Of a stretch of 28,536 nucleotides of DNA, positions 1-6,948 are shown piece after piece. The notes beneath the pieces are model-generated. The model was not told where the DNA came from and did not search any database. It was given only the letters and a program-made list of their open reading frames with translations. The first letter of the stretch is position 1. Each line of letters starts with the position of its first letter. The position numbers were made by a program, and so were the translations under genes. Origin of the DNA: Anaerolineae bacterium (GTDB lineage Bacteria; Chloroflexota; Anaerolineae; Aggregatilineales; Phototrophicaceae). The stretch lies in contig JADLHH010000465.1 in the NCBI GenBank assembly GCA_020848855.1, positions 1 through 28,536 on the forward strand, in the 5' to 3' direction.

Positions 1-121
1 GCTGATCAACGGCTTCTCGCAGCAGCCGGGTGACCATCTCGTCGGTCAGCAAATTGAACTCGCGCGCGTCGCGCACCAAATCCGCCGGAAGGTTGATCGC
101 TACTTTTTCCATCTCAGCCAT
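1..121 (-). CDS. Ribbon-helix-helix-like protein, N-terminal part (cut by window edge)
   Basis: Only the first 40 codons are present; the gene runs off the left edge. The peptide starts MAEMEKVAINLPADLVRDAR and continues into a predicted helix ending LLREAVDQ. A short beta strand (KVAINLP) followed by two amphipathic helices is the layout of CopG/VapB-type ribbon-helix-helix DNA-binding proteins, often antitoxins. The start at 121 has GAGGG about 11 bases upstream; an in-frame ATG at 112 is the alternative. A partner toxin, if any, would lie outside the window. The family call is inferred from pattern alone. Confidence 0.6.
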   Translation of the reverse strand, partial: MAEMEKVAINLPADLVRDAREFNLLTDEMVTRLLREAVDQ

Positions 122-176
122 CGCCTGCTTTCCCTCAGCACTCGGCAAGACGAACCAAAGGTTCGCACCAGCACTT

Positions 177-182
177 ATTCTA
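177..182 (-). promoter_or_regulatory. Candidate -10 box (GC-TAGAAT) for the RHH-like gene
   Basis: On the minus strand, TAGAAT preceded by GC lies about 55 bases before the start at 121. It falls just past the stop of the PLD gene. It matches the GC-TAnnnT pattern seen before several other genes in the window. No good -35 is visible. Confidence 0.35.
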
Positions 183-193
183 GCACGCCTGTC

Positions 194-1378
194 CTAATTG
201 CACGACAGGCTGGTGGGCGTCGTTGCTTCCGCCCAGCGCCGGTCGAACTCGGCGATATACTGCGCTGCCAGGTCGGGATCGGTGATACGCAGCAGGTTCT
301 CGTCGTTCGAGTTGGTGGCGTTGTCCGAGATGTTGAACGAGCCGGTCAGCACCGTCGCATCGTCGACGATGAACACCTTGTGATGCAGCACGAACGGGTT
401 GCCGTCCTGCCGCACCGCCAGCCCGGCGCAAAACATCGGCGTCAGCTCGGCAAACTGGGTTTCGCTGCCGGTGCGCTCGAAAATGCCCTGCACGTCTACG
501 CCCGCCCCGGCGCGCTGGATGATCGTGCTGGCGATGGTATCGACCGTGAACGAGAACGTCATGAATCGGATCGAGTGCTGCGCCCCTTGCAGCGTGCTGT
601 TGATCGCGCCGATCACGTCGCCTTCGGCGGCGAAGTAAATACCAATCGGCGTGTCGTCCTGCGTGAATTCCTCGCGCGGCGTGTTGTTGGGCGACGTGAT
701 GCCGAACTGCCCATTGATGAACATCTCGTCGAACTCCGCCTGATAATCCTGCACGGCAAGCCGCGAGCGCAGCGCGAGGGTGTTGTTGTTGTTGCGGTAG
801 GTATCGTTAATCGTGTAGTTCCACGACCCCGTCCACACCGTCGTGCTGTCGAGGATCATGAACTTGTCGTGCATCAGCGCCGAGCGGGCGTCGTCCACCA
901 CCGGAATCCCGGCGGCGACCAACTGGTTCAGCGTCGTATCGTCGTCCCCGATGCCGTCGTCATCGTCGGTGACGACCCGCACCCGCACGCCGCGCGCCTT
1001 CGCCGCCAGCACGGCGGTCGTCAGCGCCGGGCTGTTGAACTCGTAGGCGGCGATGTCCAGCGTGTGCGCCACCTGATCGATATACCCGGCGAGGATTGCG
1101 TCAATGCCGCCGACATAGCTTGTCGTATCGCGGCTGCCGGTCGGCGCGGTGAAGTAGACCTGCCAGAAGCCTTTCGACGCGCCGAACCCCTGCGCGACCG
1201 GGATCGCCGTGACGGCGCTAACGGGCGTCGCCGTCGGTGGGGTCGGGGTATCGGTCGGGATTGGTGTATTCGTCGGGGTTGGGGTAGGCGTCGGCGTCTG
1301 GATACAGCCAGCCATCAGCAGCACCAGCGCGATCACCCGCGCCGGCAGGCGCCCCGGCTTCGGCAGTCGGATCATCAT
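194..1378 (-). CDS. Phospholipase D-family lipoprotein (two HKD motifs)
   Basis: A 394-residue secreted lipoprotein of the PLD/PLD-nuclease superfamily, predicted to cleave phosphodiester bonds outside the cytoplasmic membrane. The N-terminus has basic residues, a hydrophobic stretch and a lipobox (LMAGC, Cys25), then a Thr/Pro-rich linker to about residue 55. Two catalytic HxK(x)4D motifs follow, HDKFMILD near residue 169 and HHKVFIVD near residue 330, each followed by a TGS(W/F)N motif, so a complete two-lobed active site is present. Both PLD lobes being intact argues for an active enzyme; whether it acts on lipid or nucleic acid cannot be told. The start at 1378 (ATGATG) has GGAG about 9 bases upstream. 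Its first 161 bases overlap the end of the upstream gene in another frame. Confidence 0.88.
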   Translation of the reverse strand: MMIRLPKPGRLPARVIALVLLMAGCIQTPTPTPTPTNTPIPTDTPTPPTATPVSAVTAIPVAQGFGASKGFWQVYFTAPTGSRDTTSYVGGIDAILAGYIDQVAHTLDIAAYEFNSPALTTAVLAAKARGVRVRVVTDDDDGIGDDDTTLNQLVAAGIPVVDDARSALMHDKFMILDSTTVWTGSWNYTINDTYRNNNNTLALRSRLAVQDYQAEFDEMFINGQFGITSPNNTPREEFTQDDTPIGIYFAAEGDVIGAINSTLQGAQHSIRFMTFSFTVDTIASTIIQRAGAGVDVQGIFERTGSETQFAELTPMFCAGLAVRQDGNPFVLHHKVFIVDDATVLTGSFNISDNATNSNDENLLRITDPDLAAQYIAEFDRRWAEATTPTSLSCN

Positions 1379-1850
1379 CAGTCGTGGTCTCCATGGGTTC
1401 GGGGTTCGTGTCTTGCGGTGGTGGTGCCGGCGGTGGGGCTTGGGGCTGAACCGGCGTTTCAGACGGCAGCTCGGCGGCAGCAGGCGACAGCAGCGCCGTC
1501 AGCGCCGCAACGGTACTGGCTGGCTCGCCGGTCGCCGCCGCTGCGATCTGTTCGGCAGCGGTTGCGTGCCCCAGCGACGCCGCCAGCGCCGCTATCCTGC
1601 CGGGCGTCTCATCCGCTCCTTGCGATGATAGTTGTCCCTGACGCCCGGCGTAGCGGTTCATCTGCTTGACGAGCCGCATGAAGGTATCGACCTGCGTTTC
1701 GAACGTTTCGTCGTCGAGCGCGGGCGTATCCAACTGCGTGAGCTGCGTTTCTGCCCACTTGAGCAGCGTCTCGGCTTCGTCGTCGGTTAGCTCGTCGCGC
1801 AGGTCGGCGTCTTCGTACAGGCGCATGAGCGCGTTTTCGACCCGGCTCAT
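1218..1850 (-). CDS. Hypothetical protein with acidic helical N-terminus and low-complexity tail
   Basis: A 210-residue protein I do not recognise. Residues 1-70 are acidic and helical (MSRVENALMRLYEDADLRDE, later LLKWAETQLTQLD), followed by an Ala-rich region and a Pro-rich stretch near 130-145. The last 50 or so residues are read in a shifted frame through the signal peptide and Thr/Pro linker of the downstream PLD gene, giving a Tyr/Pro/Asp-rich tail. The start overlaps the ankyrin gene's stop as ATGA (1847-1850), so it is probably translationally coupled to it. The N-terminal two thirds look like a real gene; the tail may be a by-product of a lost stop codon or of PLD gene insertion. Confidence 0.6.
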   Translation of the reverse strand: MSRVENALMRLYEDADLRDELTDDEAETLLKWAETQLTQLDTPALDDETFETQVDTFMRLVKQMNRYAGRQGQLSSQGADETPGRIAALAASLGHATAAEQIAAAATGEPASTVAALTALLSPAAAELPSETPVQPQAPPPAPPPQDTNPEPMETTTDDDPTAEAGAPAGAGDRAGAADGWLYPDADAYPNPDEYTNPDRYPDPTDGDAR

Positions 1851-2431
1851 GTTCCGTCGCTGGTCTCGAAGTAGGGCTTCAGCAGCGCCGCCGCTTCGTC
1901 GTGATGGTTGGCTTCGGCGCGGTCGAGCGCGGTCTTGCCTTCGTAGTCTTCGGCGTAGGGGTTGGCGTCGTGGTCGAGCAGCCAGCGCACCATCGCCGTC
2001 CTGCCAAAGATTGCCGCGCCGTGCAACGCTGTGTTGCCGCCTTCGCCCGCGTTCACGTCCGCCCCGGCGTCGAGCAATATCTGGGCGATGTCCGTGCTGC
2101 CGCTGATCGCCGGGTAATACAGCACCGGGATGTTGTGCGCGCCGGTGGCGTGCGCCCGTTCCGGGTCGTCGGCGAGCAGCGCCCGCACGTCGTCGGCGCG
2201 ACCGAGCATCGCCGCCGTGCAGATATCGAGCGGCGCGCCCTGCGCCAGCAGAAATTCGGCAATCGGGCGGTTGCCGACGTGCGCCGCCGCCTGCACTGGC
2301 GTTTCAATCCACTGGGCGTTCTCGTTGAGCAGACCGGGGTCGTCGGTAAGCATCTGCTGTACGCGCGGCAGATCGTGATGCGCGGCGACCACGAATTCAT
2401 CGATCATTTCCTGAGCCAGCTCCTGCGCCAT
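1847..2431 (-). CDS. Ankyrin-repeat protein
   Basis: A 194-residue protein made of about four to five ankyrin repeats, which serve as protein-binding scaffolds. Recognisable repeats include TPVQAAAHVGNRPIAEFLLA, a middle repeat with STDIAQILLDAGADVN, GNTALHGAAIFGRTAMVRWL and GKTALDRAEANHHDEAAALL. A leading helix (ELAQEMIDEFVVAAHHDLPR) caps the array. No signal peptide or enzymatic domain is seen, so it is likely cytoplasmic. The start at 2431 has AGGA about 9 bases upstream. It shares a 4-base overlap with the next gene downstream, so the two are cotranscribed. Its binding partner is unknown. Confidence 0.85.
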   Translation of the reverse strand: MAQELAQEMIDEFVVAAHHDLPRVQQMLTDDPGLLNENAQWIETPVQAAAHVGNRPIAEFLLAQGAPLDICTAAMLGRADDVRALLADDPERAHATGAHNIPVLYYPAISGSTDIAQILLDAGADVNAGEGGNTALHGAAIFGRTAMVRWLLDHDANPYAEDYEGKTALDRAEANHHDEAAALLKPYFETSDGT

Positions 2432-2491
2432 CTCACATTATCCTTTTGATTACGATAGATGCCGTAATCCTAGATCATTCGCCGGGCGGCG

Positions 2492-2779
2492 TCAACGCAC
2501 GCCGAAGCCGGGGAAGCGCCCGCTCGCCGGGTGATAGTCGTACTCGACGCGCACCACGCGGGCGGCGTTGGGTCCGCGCCACAACAGGGCGAGGAAGCGT
2601 TCCAGAGTGTCTTTATCGCTCTCGGCGACCACCTCGACGGTGCTGTCCGGCTGGTTGCGCACCCAGCCGGTGACGCCCAACTCGGCGGCGCGGCGCTGCG
2701 TGAAGTCGCGGAAGCCGACGCCCTGCACGCGCCCATGCACGACGGCGTGCAATTGCTGCTGTTCGGGTTGTTCGGTCAT
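2492..2779 (-). CDS. acyP: Acylphosphatase
   Basis: A 95-residue acylphosphatase, which hydrolyses carboxyl-phosphate bonds such as in acetyl phosphate or carbamoyl phosphate. The signature GRVQGVGFRDF (residues 16-26) carries the substrate-binding Arg24, and GWVRN (38-42) carries the catalytic Asn42; the whole alpha/beta sandwich is present with only a short Gln-rich N-terminal extension. It lies 6 bases downstream of the YdeI-like gene, so the two probably share an mRNA. About 60 bases separate it from the ankyrin gene. The call is firm; the physiological substrate is not evident from context. Confidence 0.93.
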   Translation of the reverse strand: MTEQPEQQQLHAVVHGRVQGVGFRDFTQRRAAELGVTGWVRNQPDSTVEVVAESDKDTLERFLALLWRGPNAARVVRVEYDYHPASGRFPGFGVR

Positions 2780-2785
2780 GTGAGG

Positions 2786-3370
2786 TTATTCCTGTTCGTT
2801 TTTGCGCCGCATCACGGCGATTTTACGCCCGGCTGCCGAATCATCGATCAGCGTTGCCAGCCGCTTGAGGCGCGTCGCCTCCTGCTTGGCGCTCATCACC
2901 CACCAGATCGCCGGCTTGCGGTACGACGGCGGGCGGCTCATGAAATGCGCCCACGCCTTTTCATTGGCGCGGAACTGCGCCTCGTATGCCGGGTCTAGCT
3001 GCCCGTTCTCGCGCTCGAAAGAATAGCGGTTCTGCTTCTCCGGGTCGCGTTCGTTGAAGGCTTTCAGTCCCGCCTCGTGCATAAGTCCCGCTGCCGTCAG
3101 CCGCTCCACGTGCCGGATGTTCACCTGGCTCCAGTTGCTTTTCGGCTTGCGCGGCGTGAAGCGGTTGGCATACGAGAGGTCGTCGATGCTGCGGCGCACG
3201 CCGTCGATCCAGCCGAAGCACAGCGCCTGTTCGACCGCTTCGGGATAGGTCACGCTCTGCCTGCCGGAGTCTTTCCTGTAGAAGCCGACCATCACCTCGG
3301 TTTCCGTGTCGTGGTGGGCTTCCAGCCATGCCCGCCACGCATCCGCCGTTTCGAAGAATACCACGTCCAT
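2786..3370 (-). CDS. YdeI/OmpD-associated (OmdA) family protein
   Basis: A 194-residue protein of the YdeI/OmpD-associated family, whose biochemical role is poorly known (members have been linked to peptide stress and bacteriocin tolerance). Recognisable family features are the N-terminal DAWRAWLEAHH, the central QALCFGWIDGVRRSIDD and RFTPRKPKSNWSQVN segments, and a C-terminal Lys/Arg-rich helix (ATRLKRLATLIDDSAAGRKI). Length is normal for the family. The start at 3370 has GAGGG about 6-7 bases upstream, and a candidate promoter (GC-TAAAAT) lies about 30 bases further up. It heads the minus-strand run toward the acylphosphatase. Confidence 0.85.
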   Translation of the reverse strand: MDVVFFETADAWRAWLEAHHDTETEVMVGFYRKDSGRQSVTYPEAVEQALCFGWIDGVRRSIDDLSYANRFTPRKPKSNWSQVNIRHVERLTAAGLMHEAGLKAFNERDPEKQNRYSFERENGQLDPAYEAQFRANEKAWAHFMSRPPSYRKPAIWWVMSAKQEATRLKRLATLIDDSAAGRKIAVMRRKNEQE

Positions 3371-3395
3371 CGCCTACCCTCGCATCCGAATATCT

Positions 3396-3410
3396 GTGCT
3401 ATTTTAGCAC
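3396..3410 (-). promoter_or_regulatory. Palindromic -10 region upstream of the YdeI-like gene
   Basis: The minus strand reads GTGCTAAAATAGCAC, a 15-base palindrome (arms GTGCTA/TAGCAC) holding TAAAAT at 3406-3401, about 31 bases before the ATG at 3370. The same core GCTAAAATAGC recurs before galT at 28360-28370. It could be a -10 box, an operator, or both. Confidence 0.4.
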
Positions 3411-3487
3411 GAATTGTCGCTGTGCAGGGCGAATGAGTGCCGGTCAATCCTGATTGCCGGGCTGTGCGCGGGTGCGCGAATACCCGC

Positions 3488-3493
3488 TATAAT
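3488..3493 (+). promoter_or_regulatory. Consensus -10 box for the aldo/keto reductase
   Basis: A perfect TATAAT preceded by GC lies 36 bases before the ATG at 3530. The -35 region is poor, as for several other promoters here. Confidence 0.55.
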
Positions 3494-3529
3494 CTGCCCG
3501 GAAACCCCACCCATAACAGAGGAGTTGAC

Positions 3530-4447
3530 ATGAAAAGCCTGCACATCGCCAACAGCGATCTCGTCGTCTCGGAGATTTCGCTCGGCTGTATGCGCATTTC
3601 CGGCATGTCCAACGCCGAGATTTCGCACCTGCTCCACACCGCTATCGACGGCGGCATCAATTTCTTCGACCACGCCGACGTTTACGGCGGCGGGCAGTCG
3701 GAAGCCAAATTCGCCCAAGCGCTGGGCATGACGCCCGCGCTCCGCGAGACGATGTTCCTCCAGAGCAAATGCGGCATTCGCAAGGGCATGTTCGATTTTT
3801 CGAAGGAACACATTCTGGAAGCAGTCGACGGCAGCCTGAAGCGCCTGCGTACCGATTACCTCGACGTGCTGCTGCTCCACCGCCCGGACGCGCTGGTCGA
3901 GCCGGAAGAAGTCGCCGAAGCCTTCACCATGCTGCAGGACAGCGGCAAGGTTCGAAATTTCGGCGTCAGCAACCAGACCCCTATGCAGATCGAGCTGCTG
4001 AAAAAGTTCGTCCGGCAGCCGCTGATCTTCAACCAGCTTCAGTTGAGCATCACCAACACCACCATGATCGACGCCGGCATCAACGTCAACATGGAAGATA
4101 ACCCATCGGTCAACCGGGACGGCAGCATTCTCGATTACTGCCGCCTGCACGACATCACCATCCAGCCCTGGTCGCCGTTCCAGTACGGCTTTTTTGAGGG
4201 CGTTTTCCTGGACAACGAGAATTTCCCGGAACTCAACCGCGTGATCGACGAACTGGCAGCCGCCAACGGCGTCGCCAATACTGCGATTGCTATCGCCTGG
4301 CTGCTGCGCCACCCGGCGAAGATGCAGCCGATCATCGGCACGACCAACGCCGACCGCGTGCGCGACATCTGCAAGGCGTCGGACGTTGCGCTGACGCGGC
4401 AGGAATGGTACGCCATCTATCTGGCGGCGGGGAATCGGCTACCTTAA
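3530..4447 (+). CDS. Aldo/keto reductase (YdhF-like)
   Basis: A 305-residue NAD(P)H-dependent aldo/keto reductase with a (beta/alpha)8 fold. The catalytic tetrad is visible: Asp47 and Tyr52 in FFDHADVYGGG, Lys80 in LQSKCG and His117 in LLLHRPD. The cofactor-binding end IIGTTNADRVRDI near residue 270 is also present. The FDHADVYG form and the overall length resemble E. coli YdhF. I chose the ATG at 3530 because GAGGAG sits 5-6 bases upstream and the family N-terminus aligns there; the open frame extends upstream to 3437 but without family sequence. It is monocistronic, with its own promoter and a strong terminator-like hairpin just after its stop. Physiological substrate unknown. Confidence 0.93.
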   Translation: MKSLHIANSDLVVSEISLGCMRISGMSNAEISHLLHTAIDGGINFFDHADVYGGGQSEAKFAQALGMTPALRETMFLQSKCGIRKGMFDFSKEHILEAVDGSLKRLRTDYLDVLLLHRPDALVEPEEVAEAFTMLQDSGKVRNFGVSNQTPMQIELLKKFVRQPLIFNQLQLSITNTTMIDAGINVNMEDNPSVNRDGSILDYCRLHDITIQPWSPFQYGFFEGVFLDNENFPELNRVIDELAAANGVANTAIAIAWLLRHPAKMQPIIGTTNADRVRDICKASDVALTRQEWYAIYLAAGNRLP

Positions 4448-4451
4448 GAGC

Positions 4452-4562
4452 AGTGCTGAGTGCTGAGCGATGAGTGCTGAGGAGAACCCAAACTGTGCTT
4501 TTCTCAGTCCTCAGCCCTCGTCCCTCAGTCCTGTTTTTGACTCAGCACTCAGCACTTTTTTT
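4452..4562. repeat. Heptamer-built inverted repeat acting as terminator (copy 1)
   Basis: The left arm is heptamers AGTGCTG-AGTGCTG-AGCGATG-AGTGCTG (4452-4479). The right arm CTCAGCACTCAGCACT (4541-4556) pairs perfectly over 16 bases with 4452-4467, and a run of seven T (4556-4562) follows. It lies between convergent genes and should terminate the aldo/keto reductase mRNA. A related copy sits at 27203-27289. Confidence 0.85.
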
Positions 4563-4563
4563 G

Positions 4564-5253
4564 TTAGCTCAGGTTGACGAACGGAATATCCGGGAAGGCG
4601 CGCATCTTGTCGAGTGGCAGGGCGACGATGCGCCCCTCCTCGCGGTAGTCGAGCGCCAGCGTCGTGAACGACAGGATGCGGTCGGCGAACGGGTTGATCG
4701 CCGGCGAAATCTCGATCAGGTTGGTGAGCAGCGTCGAGCGCGTCGCCAGCAGCAGGATGCAGGCTTCGACGAAGCGCCAGTCGTCGGCGCTGCGGTACGG
4801 GTAGGCGAGGATCGTCTGCGGCTTGAGGATCGACTTGGGCTTTTTAGTGTCGCGGTATTTTCTGAACAGCAGTTCCCATTCGCGCGAATACAGCTTGCGT
4901 TCGGCGTGCGCCACGACCGCTTTCGGCAGCGCGTGCAGCCGTTCGAGCAGATGATCCTGATACTCGCGCGGCGATAGGATGCGGATCGCGGCGCGGCGAA
5001 TCCCTTTTCTGCCCACTTCATCCTGCATATCGGTCAGCGTCACATCGCAGATGACCGCCTCGTCGCTGTCAAGCGCGAAGCACTTGAGCGCGTCGGCGTC
5101 GGCGTACTGCGGCTGTTCCCAGCCCTGCCCGCGCGGCATCGCCCCGCGCCAGATCGCCTTGAGCGCGTCGGGATCGATGCCGTCGGTCGGCGTGGTGAAG
5201 CTGTAGCCGCGCCGCGCGCCTTCGAGGATGTAGCCGATGACGAGTTCACGCAT
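4564..5253 (-). CDS. Unknown protein paired with an Arf-like GTPase
   Basis: A 229-residue protein with no motif I can assign firmly. The N-terminus (IGYILEGARRGYSFTTPTDG) vaguely recalls the start of GTPase-associated protein 1-type proteins, which partner small GTPases in bacterial conflict systems, but the match is weak. The middle is basic and helical (HAERKLYSREWELLFRKYRD), and the C-terminal half has hydrophobic helices (VEACILLLATRSTLLTNLIE) without clear membrane segments. It lies 84 bases downstream of the GTPase gene on the same strand, so a functional pair is likely. No strong ribosome binding site precedes 5253; the leader is occupied by a heptamer-type hairpin. It is best called the downstream partner of the GTPase. 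Confidence 0.7.
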   Translation of the reverse strand: MRELVIGYILEGARRGYSFTTPTDGIDPDALKAIWRGAMPRGQGWEQPQYADADALKCFALDSDEAVICDVTLTDMQDEVGRKGIRRAAIRILSPREYQDHLLERLHALPKAVVAHAERKLYSREWELLFRKYRDTKKPKSILKPQTILAYPYRSADDWRFVEACILLLATRSTLLTNLIEISPAINPFADRILSFTTLALDYREEGRIVALPLDKMRAFPDIPFVNLS

Positions 5254-5267
5254 AATCGAAGCGAATC

Positions 5268-5330
5268 AGCTATCAGCATTCAGCGAAACACTCCCGATGC
5301 GCTTGCTGATAGCTGATACGCTGACGGCTG
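5268..5330. repeat. Heptamer-type hairpin (GCTGATA family) between GTPase and partner gene
   Basis: CAGCTATCAGC (5268-5278) pairs perfectly with GCTGATAGCTG (5305-5315); the right side continues as GCTGATA-like heptamers to about 5330. It fills the 84-base gap between the two genes and may control how much of the downstream gene is made. Confidence 0.65.
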
Positions 5331-5337
5331 ACCGCTT

Positions 5338-6042
5338 TCACCCTTTCGGCTGCGGGCGAATGGCGTTGAAGAACGTGCGCATCGCGTCGCGCACGCCGAC
5401 GCCGGTCGTCACGCTGCTCGAATAGATCGTCGCCTGATAGCCGAGCCGCTCCGCCTGGTTATGCATCCGCTTGATCTCGTTGCTGTAGTTCGCCATCAGC
5501 TTGTCGAGCGTGGTATTGGCGAGCCACAGGTCGCTCTTGTTAACCAGCAGCATCAGCGCTTTCAGGTTGCGCTTGGCGTCCGGCTCCTCCTCGATCATAT
5601 TCATGACGAAGTTGAGCGCGTCCTTGTGCTTCAGGATGTCGGTGTGGTCGAGCAGGAAGATGATGCCGCGCGGCTTGGTTTCGCGGAACAGTTCGACCCA
5701 ATCGGTCTCCCACATTTCGTATTCGCCGCCCACGTCGCGGGTCGGCTTGAGGCGCATCGTCTCGTCGCCGATGTACGAGCTGAACGACCCGACCGGGTCG
5801 CCGCCGGGGGCGGTCGGCGCAGGCTGGAATTCGTCCAGCGTGGCGACGTTCTGGCGCAGCCATTCGATCAGCGTGGTTTTGCCGGTCTGGCGCGCACCGA
5901 GGATAATGAACGGCAGCCCGAAGACTTTCACGTACACGAAATCGTAGATGCGGTCGGCGCTTTGCGTCAGCGACGTCACCAGTTTGCTGCTCGACACCGA
6001 GCCGAATATGGCGCTGAAAAACTGCTCGAATAAGTTGGTCAT
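5338..6042 (-). CDS. Arf-like small GTPase
   Basis: A 234-residue GTP-binding protein. The Walker A/G1 motif GARQTGKT spans residues 49-56, the G3 motif DVGG 103-106, the G4 motif NKSD 168-171, and a G5-like SSS lies near 211. The DVGG followed by a spaced Trp, Phe and GIIFLLDHTD closely follows the eukaryotic Arf pattern (DVGG ... GLIFVVDSND), so it belongs with Arf/SR-beta-like GTPases rather than translation factors. Residues 1-45 form an amphipathic N-terminal extension that could touch the membrane. I start at 6042 because GGAAGGG lies 5-6 bases upstream; an upstream in-frame extension to 6123 has no support. It precedes the unknown partner gene at 4564-5253. Effector and regulator are unknown. 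Confidence 0.85.
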   Translation of the reverse strand: MTNLFEQFFSAIFGSVSSSKLVTSLTQSADRIYDFVYVKVFGLPFIILGARQTGKTTLIEWLRQNVATLDEFQPAPTAPGGDPVGSFSSYIGDETMRLKPTRDVGGEYEMWETDWVELFRETKPRGIIFLLDHTDILKHKDALNFVMNMIEEEPDAKRNLKALMLLVNKSDLWLANTTLDKLMANYSNEIKRMHNQAERLGYQATIYSSSVTTGVGVRDAMRTFFNAIRPQPKG

Positions 6043-6169
6043 CGTAACCCTTCCAACCGTGCTGGTTCCTTCAACCATTCTATACGCGAATGGCGGCGAA
6101 AAGTCGCGCAATCGCCCTGGCAACGTGTAAGATTATGTCAGATCGGCAAGCGCACAGATCGCATCCACG

Positions 6170-6925
6170 ATGAAAGAAACCCATGCCCTAATCGAACGGG
6201 TACGTCGCATCAGCGACACCCATCAGCAGCTTAGTGTCACCGTTGACCCATCCCTCAACGACATCAAGCCGGGACAGTCGCTGCTGGCGCGTCTTACTGA
6301 AGACTGGAATCCTTACCTGCGCGAGCAGTGGTGGCCCATCGCCCACCAGAAGAACACGCTGATCGTCGAGCGCCCGGTGGCGATGCGCTACGAGCCGGGT
6401 ACGGTCGTCAGCCTGATCGGCGCGATCGGGCAGCCGTTTCGTTTTCGCCGCACGCTGCGCGCTGTCCTGCTGATCGCCTACAACAGCGACCCGACGCCGC
6501 TCATGCTGACGATCCCAGCGCTGCTGGCGAACAACGTCGCCGTGACGCTGATTCTGCTGGGGACGGAGTACGGCACGCAGCATCTGCCGCCGGAAGTCGA
6601 GGTCATTCAGGGCGAAGTGAGCGAGGGCGCGCCGCAGGACAAGCTCAACTGGTCGAACCGCGTCACGACCATCGGCTGGGCGGATCAGGTGTTCGTGACC
6701 GTGCCGCAGGAAGACGAAATCGCCCATTTCCGCGAAATCTGGGGGCTGTTCTCCGAACTGCGCGCCGATATCCCGGCGAATTATCTGTTCGGCGTGTTCC
6801 GTCCGCCGCTGCCGTGCGGCGTCGGCGCGTGCTCGTCGTGCCTCGTCCGGCTGTCGGGCAGCGCGACCGCCTACATGTGCAAGGACGGTCCCGCCGTCGA
6901 TCTGACCAAAGTGCTGCTGACCTGA
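6170..6925 (+). CDS. PyrK-like flavin/[2Fe-2S] electron-transfer protein
   Basis: A 251-residue protein related to PyrK, the electron-transfer subunit of class 1B dihydroorotate dehydrogenase, of the ferredoxin-NADP reductase superfamily. The C-terminus has the PyrK-type [2Fe-2S] ligand set C216-x4-C221-x2-C224-x12-C237 in LPCGVGACSSC ... MCKDG. The N-terminal FAD barrel is divergent: only LREQWWPI and VVSLIGAIGQPF suggest the flavin loops. The NAD domain is represented by RRTLRAVLLIAYNSDPTPLM. The next gene, 23 bases downstream, is PyrD-like, so the two probably form one complex. The ribosome binding site is weak. Divergence in both subunits makes a role outside pyrimidine synthesis possible. 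Confidence 0.8.
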   Translation: MKETHALIERVRRISDTHQQLSVTVDPSLNDIKPGQSLLARLTEDWNPYLREQWWPIAHQKNTLIVERPVAMRYEPGTVVSLIGAIGQPFRFRRTLRAVLLIAYNSDPTPLMLTIPALLANNVAVTLILLGTEYGTQHLPPEVEVIQGEVSEGAPQDKLNWSNRVTTIGWADQVFVTVPQEDEIAHFREIWGLFSELRADIPANYLFGVFRPPLPCGVGACSSCLVRLSGSATAYMCKDGPAVDLTKVLLT

Positions 6926-6948
6926 CGCCGCGAGAATAGGAGCGATCG

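Noticed and set aside
380..1669. A 429-codon open frame on the plus strand
   Set aside because: It is antisense to the PLD lipoprotein gene, which has two intact HKD motifs, a lipobox and a ribosome binding site; the plus-strand peptide is Arg-rich without recognisable domains.
4452..4562. Possible CRISPR-like array because of short tandem units
   Set aside because: Units are 7 bases, contiguous without spacers, and arranged as an inverted repeat with a T run, so it is a terminator-like hairpin.
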